64,000 nucleotides of DNA from Macrothele yani (lineage: Eukaryota > Arthropoda > Arachnida > Araneae > Macrothelidae). The stretch is from positions 142,435,240 to 142,499,239 of the forward strand of contig CM077013.1 in the NCBI GenBank assembly GCA_039090855.1, written 5' to 3'. The notes below the pieces were generated by a model, which did not search any database, was not told where the DNA came from, and saw nothing but the letters and a program-made list of their open reading frames with translations. Positions 11,286 to 21,930 of this stretch are shown piece after piece (position 1 is the first letter of the stretch; each line of letters begins with the position of its first letter). The translations under genes and the position numbers were made by a program.

Positions 11286-14200
11286 GGATGTAAGGTCAGG
11301 TGATGCGTAACATCACAGCCTCTCCTTGACAAATGTCAACCCCGCCTTCTCGTGGTGCATCCTGTTCCCACTAAAGGGGCTCTGACGACCGCCAATAGCG
11401 GTATAACTATACCATCGGGATAAGAGGAAATTCTATCCCACACTCACCAACCCGCTTGGCCAGCGTGGTGAGTTATGGCCAAACCCCTCCAAAATGATTC
11501 CACAACTTAAATCTTGGCCCTCAGTCTCCGGCAGCTGGAATGTACCTGGCCAAGGCAGCGGCCAGTGCGACATGAAGGCAGAGGGTGCTAAGAATCCCCG
11601 GAGGACCGGACTAGGCTGCCATCTGATGCTGACCTTGGCTACTTACAATGGACGCTCCCTATCTTCTGATTCAAGGCTTCTTGAATTGGAAGAGGAACTA
11701 CAAAGGATCAAGTGGGACATCGTGGGGCTAAGTGAGGTAAGGAGAAAAGGAGAAGATCTCATCGAACTGAAAAGTGGACATCTCTTCTACTATCGTGGGA
11801 CAGATACTGGCAGAACTAGTGGTGTTGGATTTATAATAAACAAGAAACTGAAGGATAAAGTTGTAGAAGTTGAAAGTTCCTCTGACAGAGCTGCACGACT
11901 TGTTATCCAACTCTCGAAAAGATACCAGGCTCAGATTATTCAAACTTATGCACCCACCACAAGTCATGCTGAAGAAGAAAGTGAAGAATTTTATGAGGAA
12001 ATTCGTCATCTAAATAATAAAGGTAAGCAGCACTTGAAAATAATTATGGGAGATTTCAATGCAAAAATAGGGCAACGGCAACAGAATGAAACTTCAGTAG
12101 GTAAATTCGGTCACGGCAACAGAAACCAGCGTGGAAATACTCTCGTTGAGTTTGCAGAGGCAGAAGGGTTTTTCATCTTGAACTCCTTCTTCAAGAAAAA
12201 GCCACACAGGAAATGGACATGGAGACATCCAAATGGGACGACAAGTGAAATAGATTTTATTATGTGTAACAAAAAATTCGTCATAGAAGACTGCAGTGTG
12301 CTAAACAAGTTCAACACAGGTAGTGACCATAGATTGGTGAGATGTAAGATGCACCTCAACACTAAACTTGAACGTGGCAAGCTCATAAGACAAACAAAAT
12401 CTATTGACATAACCAACCTTAAAAAACACCATAATACCTTCAAGTTGGAACTGAAGAACAGATTCTCTGCTTTAGAAGGCCTAACATCGGAAGAAGTGGA
12501 TATTTCTGAAGTTAACAGAAGAGTAACCAAAGCTCTTATGGAAACAGCAACAAAATTAGCTGGGTCTAAGAACAAGTTGCATGTGAACAAATTATCAGGA
12601 AAAACCAAAATGTTGATGCAAAAAAGAAGAGAGATGAGGACAACTAAAGAAGATGTGACTTCCAAAGTGGAATATATAGAGCTATGCAAGACAGTAAGAA
12701 AAAGTATCACTGAAGACGTAAGAAAATTCAACTGTGAACTAGTGAGGAAAGCAATTGAAAACAACCAAAGCCTAAAGATAGCAAAGGGACATCTCAGTAA
12801 GGGAAGAAAACAGATTATGGCACTGAGAAAAGAAGATGGTTCTGTAACAAGAAATAGAGGCGAAATTTTGACAAGAGTGAAAGATTTCTACTCCAAATTA
12901 TATGAAAGGGATGATACATGCACTCCAGACATCATGAAAGATACCAGTACCAGAGTTCCTCCAGTCCTTCCAGCAGAAGTTGCACATGCATTCAAGAACA
13001 TGAAGCGAGGAAAAGCTCCAGGAGAAGATGGAATTACTGTAGACATCATACAAGAAGCAAGTGGAGAAATCGAAACAGTACTCGCCCAAATTTTCACTCG
13101 ATGCCTTAATGAAGGAAAGATTCCTGAGGATTGGAACACCGCTACAATGATCCTGCTACATAAGAAAGGTGACATTGAGGATCTCGGAAACTACAGACCT
13201 ATCAGCCTCCTATCAGTAGTTTATAAAATCTTCACTAAAGTTCTTTCACACCGCTTGAAGGTAACACTGGACATGGCTCAACCGAGAGAACAAGCTGGAT
13301 TCAGGAGTGGCTACAGCACAATAGATCATATCCACGTGCTGAGAGAACTAATTGAAAGAGCGAGGGAATATGAACTTCCATTGTGCATGGCTTTTATCGA
13401 TTATGAAAAAGCCTTTGATTCGGTGAAACCATCAGCAGTTACAATGGCTCTGAAAACCTGCGGTATTGAAGATGCATACATTAATATTATTAATAACATC
13501 TATGAAAATGCAAGTGCAAAGATTAGGCTGTTTGAAAATACAACACACGTAAAAATTGGAAAGGGAGTGAGACAAGGTGACACCATATCTCCGAAGCTCT
13601 TTAATGCCACATTGGAGGGTGTCTTTCAGTCGCTGAGCTGGGAAAACAAGGGGATAAAGATTAATGGAGATTATCTAACCCACCTTCGTTTTGCTGATGA
13701 CGTAGTCATTTTTGCAACTGGCCCATCAGAGCTGCAGAGTATGATCCAGGAACTTACTGACAAGAGTAAAGAAGTGGGATTAAAAATGAACTTTCAGAAG
13801 ACAAAAGTGATGTTCAATGCTTTTACAAGAAATGAAGATTTATCGATTGATGGAGAAAAGCTGGAGATAACAGACACGTACGTTTATCTTGGACAGCAGA
13901 TATCAAGTGAGGGTCACATTGATGAAGAAATTAATCGGCGTACAAAACTTGCCTGGAGAGCTTTTGGAAGAAACAGCATAATTTTCAAGAGCAATATGCC
14001 ATTATGTCTTAAAAGAAAAGTGTTTAATCAATGCATCCTTCCAGTGCTTACGTATGGTGCAGAGACGTGGACCTTAACTAAAAGAGACATACAAAGGCTG
14101 CAGACAACTCAAAGAAGCATGGAGAGGTGCATGCTTGGTGTAACCAGGAGAGATAAGAAGAGGAACTCGTGGATCCGAAAAATGACAAGAGTGGAAGACA

Positions 14201-14468
14201 TCATGATCAGAGTTAAATCCCTGAAATGGCAATGGGCTGGACATACTGCCAGAAGAACAGACCATCGATGGACAGCCGAAATTTTAGATTGGATTCCAAG
14301 GGACAGGAAAAGACCCAGAAGAAGACCACATGGGAGATGGGTGGATGAAATTCGAAAGTATGCAGGGGTGACATGGAGGAGACTGGCACAAGACAGACCG
14401 TTGTGGAGGAAACTTGGGGAGACCTTCGTCCAGCAGTGGATTGATAAGGGTTGACAATGATGATGATG
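11286..14468 (+). mobile_element. Full-length RTE-clade non-LTR retrotransposon (LINE)
   Basis: The element is 3.18 kb, bounded by a perfect 12-bp target duplication ACATAGCGTGTG at 11274-11285 and 14469-14480. It has a 5' leader of about 208 bases that is more GC-rich than its surroundings, one long reading frame and almost no 3'UTR. It ends in a short ATG/TGA-type tandem tail, as RTE elements do. Size and layout match RTE/BovB-type elements. The intact frame and perfect duplication point to a recent insertion. Confidence 0.93.
11494..14454 (+). CDS. RTE retrotransposon polyprotein: AP endonuclease plus reverse transcriptase
   Basis: The 986-residue frame has no stops or shifts. Residues about 47-290 form an apurinic-type endonuclease that nicks target DNA: TYNGRSL, GLSEVR, YAPT, MGDFNAKIG, SEIDFIM and GSDHRLV. 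The reverse transcriptase covers roughly 430-800: NYRPISLLSVVYKIF, EQAGFRSGYSTIDHI, AFIDYEKAFDSV, GVRQGDTISPKLF and the catalytic FADD at residues 733-736. The C-terminal part (ETWTLTKRDIQRLQTTQRSM, then a basic stretch) is typical of the clade. The first ATG at 11494 is used; a start nearer the endonuclease (11566 or the ATG near 11626) is also possible. I see no zinc knuckle and no ORF1. A 5'-truncated relative lies at 38161-38990. Confidence 0.93.
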   Translation: MIPQLKSWPSVSGSWNVPGQGSGQCDMKAEGAKNPRRTGLGCHLMLTLATYNGRSLSSDSRLLELEEELQRIKWDIVGLSEVRRKGEDLIELKSGHLFYYRGTDTGRTSGVGFIINKKLKDKVVEVESSSDRAARLVIQLSKRYQAQIIQTYAPTTSHAEEESEEFYEEIRHLNNKGKQHLKIIMGDFNAKIGQRQQNETSVGKFGHGNRNQRGNTLVEFAEAEGFFILNSFFKKKPHRKWTWRHPNGTTSEIDFIMCNKKFVIEDCSVLNKFNTGSDHRLVRCKMHLNTKLERGKLIRQTKSIDITNLKKHHNTFKLELKNRFSALEGLTSEEVDISEVNRRVTKALMETATKLAGSKNKLHVNKLSGKTKMLMQKRREMRTTKEDVTSKVEYIELCKTVRKSITEDVRKFNCELVRKAIENNQSLKIAKGHLSKGRKQIMALRKEDGSVTRNRGEILTRVKDFYSKLYERDDTCTPDIMKDTSTRVPPVLPAEVAHAFKNMKRGKAPGEDGITVDIIQEASGEIETVLAQIFTRCLNEGKIPEDWNTATMILLHKKGDIEDLGNYRPISLLSVVYKIFTKVLSHRLKVTLDMAQPREQAGFRSGYSTIDHIHVLRELIERAREYELPLCMAFIDYEKAFDSVKPSAVTMALKTCGIEDAYINIINNIYENASAKIRLFENTTHVKIGKGVRQGDTISPKLFNATLEGVFQSLSWENKGIKINGDYLTHLRFADDVVIFATGPSELQSMIQELTDKSKEVGLKMNFQKTKVMFNAFTRNEDLSIDGEKLEITDTYVYLGQQISSEGHIDEEINRRTKLAWRAFGRNSIIFKSNMPLCLKRKVFNQCILPVLTYGAETWTLTKRDIQRLQTTQRSMERCMLGVTRRDKKRNSWIRKMTRVEDIMIRVKSLKWQWAGHTARRTDHRWTAEILDWIPRDRKRPRRRPHGRWVDEIRKYAGVTWRRLAQDRPLWRKLGETFVQQWIDKG

Positions 14469-14480
14469 ACATAGCGTGTG

Positions 14481-14848
14481 CATTTTTTTGTATGTTTTGA
14501 CATTTGTTTTATTTTGTGTTGTACTTGTTACATAGCGTTTCGCATTTTTGTTATGCTTGTGACTTGTGATTGCATTTTGAATTTTTATTTGTTTCACATT
14601 TTGGATTACTTTTTGACATGCTATTTTGAAAATTTTGTCTTTTTTAATTTTGCGTCGTGTTTTACATTTTTGCATCTTCGGCAGAATTACATTCCTGAAA
14701 AATTCAAATACAAGTTAGTAAAAGGTATAATTCAATTAGTGAAAAATACCAGCACATTTTAGTATAGGGTAGAACTATAAGAATTTCCTCTTAAAAAGTC
14801 TAGCATGTTAACATTGTCTCTGTGCGCCAAAGAAGTTCGAATTCCTTT
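14481..14848. other. T-rich spacer between LINE and MULE
   Basis: The sequence is T-rich on the plus strand with repeated GCATTTTTG and TTTTGACAT-like blocks. No gene is supported. Confidence 0.5.
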
Positions 14849-15561
14849 TTATCTTGCCAGCGTTTCTCTTCTGGGTGGATTTGTTGGAATCTGTGTTATC
14901 ACTCTTTCAATTTTAGCCATAGTTGTTCTCTGCTCTTTCGCAATTTCACTGATTATTTTGTAGTCACAGTTTTTTCTGTCCCAGAAATGTATTCCAGCGT
15001 CTGTCCCATCCTTCAAGTTTGTTTTCTGTCCTGGGAAAGCCAAGTAAATTGTTTTCACTTACTGACCAAATTGTTGGTGGGAAAAGTGGACGGCTTCTGT
15101 TCGGATTGTTCCTTCTGCTTCCACGAAATTTTCCAAGAACATAATTTTCCCCAAACCACTGAACTACAGAATCTGCATATTCTAGTAAAATTGATTTCAC
15201 TTCTTGAAAAGCAGCTGGAATTTCATCAGATGAAAGAAATGCGAGTGCTTGCTAATGTTTGACTTTGAGAGCAAACTCACTGTTTTCCCCATATTCCGAG
15301 GCTATGCCAGAGGATGGATATTCCTCCGCACATTTTTTCCGAGATGAAACCAAAAACATTTGTGTGTGCTGCTTCTAAATTTTTTTTAGCAGCATTACAA
15401 CGGTAGCTATTTCAAAATCTATCATTAACGTATATTGTGGTGCAAGCTGAATTCATAATCTGATGCATAGTCTTGTAAATCCGGCAAAAATCTTGTATAA
15501 TACACTGGCGGAAAGTGAAAAAAGAACACCAAGAAGGAGACGTCTGATACCAACGAAATTT

Positions 15562-15778
15562 TTTTTTTTTCGTTGGAGGTTTAACGACCACCGTGAGCAA
15601 CTCAATGGGCTATAAGCAGTCTCCCGTCCCTAATTTAGGGTCACTGGTTCCAGGGAAGGGAGAGAGCCAGTGCCGTAAGACAAACACAACATCCATGCCT
15701 CACCGGGATTCGAACCCGGACCCCTTTCGGACGAATGATCAGAGGCCATCGCTTGGACCACTGCGCCACCGGGGCGGC
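15562..15778 (-). mobile_element. SINE nested in the Tc1-like element
   Basis: Same family as the other young copies. A perfect target duplication CCAACGAAATTT lies at 15550-15561 and 15779-15790. The intact Tc1-like sequence at the window start has this site once, which confirms the insertion and shows that the SINE is younger than the Tc1-like copy. Confidence 0.95.
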
Positions 15779-15827
15779 CCAACGAAATTTATACAGCATA
15801 ATATCGGAATACAGAGGATAACGTGAT

Positions 15828-16900
15828 CAAAACATTATGGCAAAATACAGCTGTATTTGCTGGTAAACTGAAAAATAACGATTCCATGTAACATGGTTAG
15901 TACGAGGTTGAACCGCCATGAACTGCGTCACACTGTGCAATTCTGGCATGGAGTCTGTCGTACAGATGTTGGATGTAAGTTTGGGGTATTGAACGCGTAA
16001 ATCGGAGATGGTCGTGGAGACCAGATAAGTCGTCCCATAAAATCCCACACATGCTCAATGGGGGACAAATCCGGTGAACGTGCACTCCATGGAAGTTCTC
16101 TCACACCCTGAAGTACATGTTGCGTTGCACGTGCCGTGTGTGGGAGTGCGTTATCTTGCTGGAAAACACCACGATGGACCGACCTTACAAATGGCACAAC
16201 GGGCTGAATGATGTTGTTGATGTAGGAGGTGCTGTTTAACGTACCCAGTACAAACACTAGTTGTGTACGGGAGTGATAGCTGATCGCTCCCCACACCAGG
16301 TGTAGGCCCTGTGTGTCGCTGGCGAACGCAAGAAGGGTGGAGACTCTCCCCTGTGCGTCTGCGAACACGCATACGGCCATCGGAGGCTCCCAAGCAGAAT
16401 CTGCTTTCATCGCTGAACACGACAGATCGCCATTGCGTTCTCCAGTGCAGACGTTGGCAACACCACTGTAGCCGTTCCTGACGGTGGGCTGGAGTCAGAG
16501 GTACACATGCTAGAGGCACACGTGCACGTAGTCCTGCATCCAGTAGACGGTTGCGGATTGTTCGCAGTCACATCAGGTGCTACGGCAGCTCGGATTTGCG
16601 TCGCAGTGGATGTTCTGCTTGACAACGCCGCTCTTCTTATGCGTCGATCGGTCCGCTCATCAGTCCGTCTGTGACTCCCGGTTCCACGTCTTCTCGTGTG
16701 GGAATGTTCCTCGGACCATCTACGCCACCACCACTACCGATACTTCCCGTCCAATGCGCTCCGCAATACGACAACCCAACCTCGCTCAAAGTCCGATAAC
16801 TGCTGAAATCGTACACGTCTTCCATGTCCAGGCATTGCAGCTTCTTCAAGATCTTCGCACGTGTCCGTACGCCGACGACTGATTACATTCACTTCGCCGT
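15828..16900 (-). pseudogene. Tc1-like transposase, broken (second copy)
   Basis: Pieces in two frames cover the HTH region (MPGHGRRVRFQQLSDFERG), the central part (FSDESRFCLGASDG) and the DDE C-terminus (FQQDNALPHTARATQH, SPDLSPIEHVWDFMG). At least two frameshifts separate them, one near 16300-16330 and one around 16560. The catalytic residues themselves are kept. The deletion and frameshift after DFERGWVV is base-for-base the same as in the copy at 43-1032. Confidence 0.85.
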
Positions 16901-17503
16901 ACTCCTTAAATACCACCGACGATAATTTGCATATTATGCCGTGCTATGGCGTAAGCGCTCACCGGTTGGTCCCGAAATTAACATCACACCTACGTAAACT
17001 CGACTTCATTAACATATGTAAATTTCATGATCGTCCGCCAATTCCTTCTTGGTGTTCTTTTTTCACTTTCCGCCAGTGTAGTATATTATTCTTCATTCTT
17101 GCTGGAAAGTAACCCATAAACTAGTGGGACAAATCTTTGCATCTCTGGATTGGTTCCAACCATAGCATGAATTGTATATAAATGCCTAAAATGGGTTGGA
17201 CAAGTTTCAAATGACCCATCCATAATCCAGAGGGGTGCTTCTCTAAGCTTTTGTAAATTATTTTCTGTTAAAAATAATTCTTTCATCTCCAAATGCGCTA
17301 TCTCTGCCAAGAAATTTTGCATCATCTCTTTCTTGTAAATCTATTGGGGCATCAATCCCTTCTGAAGTCGTAGGCACCGCAGGCATGTCTTCCCTTCGCA
17401 TTCGTTTTACAACTTGCCTTAGTGCATCCATATTAGGCATGTAAGTTGCATTTATTGTAGCCATTGACGTTGTCACGGTTTGAATAATTTGTGCTGGGAC
17501 TTC

Positions 17504-17723
17504 TTTTTTTTTTGATTGGATGTTTAACGACCACCGTGAGCAAAACTCAATGGGCTATAAGCAGTCGCCCGTCCCTAATTTAGGGTCACTGGTTCCAGGG
17601 AAGGGAGAGAGCCAGTGCCGTAAGACAAACACAACATCCATGCCTCACCGGGATTTGAACACGGACTCCGTTCGGACGAATGATCAGAGGCCATCGCTTA
17701 GACCACTGCGCCACCGGGGCGGC
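17504..17723 (-). mobile_element. SINE, first member of a tandem pair
   Basis: The T-run is at 17504-17513 and the head ends in GGGGCGGC at about 17723. It is followed directly by a second copy in the same orientation. The flanking duplication encloses both copies: TGTGCTGGGACTTC (17490-17503) and TGTGCAGGGGCTTC (17940-17953), with two mismatches. Confidence 0.93.
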
Positions 17724-17939
17724 GTTTTTTTTTATTGTAGGTTTAACGACCACCGTGAGCAACTCAATGGGCTATAAGCAGTCGCCCGTCCCTAATTTAG
17801 GGTCACTGGTTCCAGGGAAGGGAGAGAGCCAGTGCCGTAAGACAAACACATCCATGCCTCACCGGGATTCGAACCCGGACCCCTTTCGGACGAATGATCA
17901 GAGGCCAACGCCTTAGACCACTGCGCCACCGGGGCGGCG
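17724..17939 (-). mobile_element. SINE, second member of a tandem pair
   Basis: It begins with a T-run at 17725-17733 and lacks the GATTGGA block seen in other copies (ATTGTAGG instead). The body has a 3-base shortening at ACACATCC. The head keeps the A and B boxes. There is no separate target duplication between the two members. Confidence 0.93.
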
Positions 17940-18201
17940 TGTGCAGGGGCTTCGTCCGTATTTCTCGCTCGTTCTTTTACAGCAACATCACTTTTCTCCG
18001 GTCTTGGAACATGATGATTTGGTTTCTCATTGCGCATCCTGTGCTCATCTCCAATAAGAATAGTACTAGCAAAGCCACCAGTTTCCATAATTTCTTTCAA
18101 TACAGTGCCAATACCGTATATCACCCCGCACTCTGTTATGGAAAAATAAATACCCTTTCCATTTCAGCAAATCATTTCCTTTTTGTGAGTTAACTACATT
18201 G

Positions 18202-18645
18202 CTGGCCACCTAAAATGCAACACCAAGAAGGGCACGAGATAGCAAAGCCAGATTTACTGGACACATAACAGATACAAAGATGAAACGATTGAGCTTACAG
18301 GCCCGTGCGACTTGCGAAACACGCAGACATCAATGGTTCGTGTGGCCCCAACGGCTGGCAATAACGGCCGCGGCATCGAACGAAAGAGGCTTCGGATGTG
18401 GGCTTGGGGTATGTCGGTCCAGGCTGCTTCCACAGTTCATCAGCGTAGCCGCGGGTGGTGCTTGCCGGGCCACTCGGTTGCCGATCAGCGACCAAACGTG
18501 TTCGATGGGCGGCATATCGGGAGAACAGGCGGGCGACGGCAGCAGTGACACCTGGTGGGCCGTGAAGAATTGTTGCACGATGCGTGCCACGTGCTGGTGT
18601 GCATTGCCCTGTTGAAATGTGGCCGCTGGCAGGTAAGGGAGTTTA
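18202..18645 (-). mobile_element. Truncated Tc1-like element with transposase C-terminus
   Basis: The left end CTGGCCACCTAAAATGCAAC looks like a TIR; the right half of the element is missing. The minus strand encodes FQQGNAHQHVARIVQQF and SPDMPPIEHVWSLIG, with 34 residues between the catalytic positions. The second catalytic Asp has become Gly. This is a different Tc1 subfamily from the copies at 1 and 15503. Confidence 0.8.
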
Positions 18646-19047
18646 GACCTAAAAAAAAAATTAGCACTGCTAGTCTGTTGTGTTTGTACAAAAGCAGAAT
18701 AAGTGTATGCACAAGGAAAACAGCTGCAGCAACTGCCCCCTCTTTCCAGTGCTGAATAAAATTCAGTATATTTAAATAATAGTGTAAAGGATTTTAGGAA
18801 AGTAGTGTCAGACATCTGGTCTTAAAACAGCCCCCAGAAATAGCAGATTATGAGATTACAGTTAGAGTATGCTATAAGGAAGAAAAATGTCAGACAGGCA
18901 AGTTAACTGCCCAGTTAGCTGGCCGTACACCAGAAAAACATGACCAGAACTCACAGGGACAAAACCAGGCAACATTTCAGGTACCAGCAACCACACTTAA
19001 CCTACTGCTTTCAGTGGGTGACTGAAACATGTAGAACTGGGGGTACC
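18646..19047. other. Spacer, nothing recognised
   Basis: The sequence holds no family-like frame or clear repeat. It ends at an old SINE. Confidence 0.45.
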
Positions 19048-19241
19048 AACCTCCATGGACAACTCAATGGGCTATAAGCAGTTGGCCATCCCTAATTTAG
19101 GCCCACTGGTTCCAGGAAAGGGTGAAAGCCAGTGCCATAAAAGAAAAACAACATTCATGCCTCACTGGTATTTCAACCTGGACCCATCTTGGACGAATGG
19201 TCAGAAGCCAGCAATTAGACCACTGTGCCACCAGGACAGCA
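19048..19241 (-). mobile_element. Old copy of the tRNA-derived SINE
   Basis: Blocks match the young copies in order on the minus strand (CAACTCAATGGGCTATAAGC, CTAATTTAGG, CACTGGTTCCAGG, GAAAGCCAGTGCC, GACCACTGTGCCACC), with about one change in six bases. The tail end is missing and no target duplication is seen. Confidence 0.85.
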
Positions 19242-20157
19242 AACTAAACTAACTTCTTTGTTTTCACTTACAGGGTTGTTAGTGCTCCTACCATGTTTCG
19301 GAGCAATTCTTGGAGCGGGAAAATATGCAATTTGGAGCAGAAACATTGGGTTTTTTGGAGGGAGAAAATTTGCATTTTGGAGCAGAACTCAGGTTTTGGA
19401 GCAGCTAATGATAGTATTTTTAATTGTTTAACGTTCATGCTGTGCTTTAAGTTATGTTTAATACTGAATCATCATTATTTTATGAACTATGGAAAAATGT
19501 TATATTTCAGGTTTGTTGACATTTTACAGCTTTTCTTATGACTGTTAATTAGCATTTCTGTCGTTCCTACAGTGAGATAAATGGGAAAACAATTATACTG
19601 CCCACGATTTATTGAAAACTACATGACCTACAATATTTTAAGTGTAACACATTAATATCGGGGATTTCCTTCTGAATGCATTAGTTTCGCTGTAACACAA
19701 ATAGGATGCTGCCGCGTCCAAGAACTGTTGCTATTGTTACAGAGTGCTTGCGAATATACACTTAGGAAGAATAAATAATATGTAATTACTGTTTGTTCTT
19801 TGGTTGGTTTTTAGCAGCATATTTTTCAAGATTCAAGGCATTCAGATTAAAATACATTATTTCTGAAACCAACCAACTGGCAAGCCACACGTACGTGGTT
19901 TGCGTGTGCATCACAAACTCTTAAGGTTTTCTGAAGGAAAACGTACCTTTGATATAAAATGAAAAATAATATAACATTTAATAAATCAAATTGTAAAATC
20001 ATCTTTCAGCAGTTGCGCCAGGATACTTTTCGTACAATGTTTTTTATCCAGTAATTATCAAAGTCAAACTTTTGTTATTGCTGTGAACAATTACAACTGG
20101 AACCAAAACTATAAGATAACAGTGAGATTTAGTAAAGTTGGTTAGATAAAAGCTGCT
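19242..20157. other. AT-rich region with a cluster of TTGGAGC motifs
   Basis: Between 19300 and 19410 TTGGAGC or GGAGC recurs about five times, mixed with ATATGCAATTT and ATTTGCATTTT, giving a degenerate repeat of about 45 bases. The rest is AT-rich and shows no genes. Confidence 0.45.
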
Positions 20158-20232
20158 TCCATCGCTTAACGCTTGTGCAGTGACATCGCTTAACGCTTGT
20201 GCAGTGACATCGCTTAACGCTTGTGCAGTGAC
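20158..20232. repeat. Minisatellite, 24-bp unit, three copies
   Basis: Three perfect or near-perfect copies of CATCGCTTAACGCTTGTGCA plus GTGA stand head to tail. No gene context explains them. Confidence 0.9.
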
Positions 20233-21057
20233 GTATGCAAGAGCCACTGCTCTTGCATATGTGGGATCCAGTATGTATGGACATTAAGTAGACGATTGTG
20301 AGTTAGTAAGTGGTTCAACGCACCTTCCATCTGGAAAAAGAGAAGTGTGAGGGTGAAGATGTTCCCCAAGGTAGGTCAAAATGAGAAAAAGAAAACCTAA
20401 AAATTTTGCTTTCTGAACTTATGGGACAAAATTCAGACTTTAAGTAAGAACCAAAAGATTGGTATTCCTGACAATTGATTACAAGTTATACAATATAAAC
20501 AATCCTTTCATTTATCCATAGTGCTTGTGAGCGATTTTAATTAACATACATGAGACTGACAAAGAAAAAAAACAAAGCTGTACTTTTTAATTTGGTGAAA
20601 AATCAGACTGCGCAGTGAGAAAGTGTGAATATTACACAGCATGAACAAAACTGAATTGTTCGCTGTAATTTATTTATGAAAATATTTAACTAGATCACAC
20701 CACTGTATTCACAATTTTAAAATTACTGAATTCCAAACAAAATAGGGTTGTTTTAAAAAAACAGCATCAAACAGATTTTTTCCCTGGTTTTGTTGTTGTA
20801 CTTGCTAGAAAATGAGCTCTGATTTCCTCTTGCGAGAAAACCCTACTTTCTTCTCAGCAAGTTCCACGGCCATATTTGTCTTTTGTTGACTCTGCCACTG
20901 CACAGCATCCACTGTTTACTTTTTTTCTGCTGATAGCTTTTCCTTACCATTTTTCTTTACTTTTTTTATTCCCTCAGATGACAATTTTATCCATCATGCT
21001 AAAAGAACTTGCAGCCTGAGAACCATGAATTCTGATATCAGAGCTTTCACTATTTTA
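20233..21057. other. AT-rich spacer
   Basis: No recognisable genes or repeats are present before the mariner end at 21058. Confidence 0.45.
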
Positions 21058-21930
21058 TTGGGTTGTCGGAAAAGTCATGACGTATTTTAGCCATGTTTTG
21101 CAAAGATCATCATTTATTGATAGAAAGAACAAAGATCAATCAATGATATAATGCCTGTTTTGTTCGCTAACCTTTTTCCATCTTTCAGTGAGCTGCAGAA
21201 TGCCTTGCTCATAGAAGGACCTGTTTTTCGTGGCGAAAAACTGTACAAGGTGCTGATTTACAGCCTCATCTGAATTGAACATTAGACCATGCAAGAACTG
21301 TTGAAAAGAGCAAAACAAGTGGAAGTCTGACGGCGTAAAGTCAGGCAAGTATGCTGGGTGGGGCAACACATTCTACCCAAGCTCCAATAATTTTTGGCAG
21401 GTGATCAAACTTGTGTGTGGTCTTGCGTTGTCGTGATGGAACACAACACCTTTACGATGAACGAGCTCTGGGCCTTTCTGGATGATGGATTCGTTCAAAC
21501 TGTCCAATTGCCGACAATACACATTCGAATTGATTGTTTGGTTCCGTGGTAGGAGCTCGAAAAACACGACACCTTTAAAATCCCACGACACTGAGACCAG
21601 AACCTTCCGCTGATATATGTCTGCTTTGGATGTCGTTTGAGGCAAAGCAGCACGTCGGGATCAAGACCGTTTGTGCAGCACATTGTTGTACACAATTCAC
21701 TTTTCGTCACCAGTTATCAGTCACTTAAAAAAAGGACCGTTTTCCTCAAGTTTAATTAGCATATCGCTGACGTTTAAACGCGCCGTCAGTTGAGCCTCTT
21801 GGAGTTCATGAGGAACCCACACACACTGAGCTTGCTTACGTATCCCAGCTTCTTCAGGTGGTCGTGAATGCTTGAATGATGGATGTGCAATCTCTCATGT
21901 CGTGTAATGTGGGTTTGACTAAAATGCAGA
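21058..21930 (-). mobile_element. Mariner element, truncated copy
   Basis: The left TIR starts TTGGGTTGTCGGAAAAGTCA at 21058 after a TA. The minus strand encodes the C-terminal two thirds of a mariner transposase with many lesions (HHDNARPHTS, then PHPAYLPDFTPSDFHLF). Homology to the complete copy at 57686-58962 stops near 21930, so the N-terminal part and the right TIR are gone. Confidence 0.9.

Larger units (their letters stand above)
15503..17078 (-). mobile_element. Complete Tc1-like element inserted in the MULE gene
   Basis: The 36-bp TIRs are identical (15503-15538 and 17043-17078, starting CACTGGCGGAAAGTG) and flanked by TA at 15501-15502 and 17079-17080. Without the SINE the element is about 1.35 kb. 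It is a second copy of the family at 1-1331. The transposase on the minus strand (about 15828-16900) keeps FSDESRF, FQQDNALPHTA and SPDLSPIEHVWD, again 32 residues apart, but is broken by shifts and shares the N-terminal lesion of the first copy. Confidence 0.93.
14849..18192 (-). pseudogene. MULE transposase with FLYWCH finger, split by three insertions
   Basis: Reading on the minus strand, 18192-17954 encodes a FLYWCH-type zinc finger (KGYLFFHNR, then YWHC) and a linker. 17489-17079 encodes the linker and the start of the MULE transposase core, with LWIMDGSFETCPTHF holding the first catalytic Asp and FVPLVYGLLSSKNEE. 15502-14849 continues with MIDFEIA (second Asp region), WFGENYVLGKF, FPPTIWSV and LPRTENKLEGWDRR-like text (here GFPRTENKLEGWDRR). 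The frame is cut by a SINE pair (17504-17939) and by a Tc1-like element (15503-17078) that contains another SINE. There are also small frameshifts, for example just after the FLYWCH histidine, and stops in the C-terminal part. No MULE terminal repeats were found. Confidence 0.85.

Noticed and set aside
11728..13175. Several open frames antisense to the RTE element, the longest 12111-12764
   Set aside because: They mirror the A-rich coding strand of the LINE, have low-complexity Ser/Leu-rich products and match no family.
14822..15262. Plus-strand 146-residue frame
   Set aside because: It is the shadow of the MULE transposase C-terminus on the minus strand, which has recognisable motifs.
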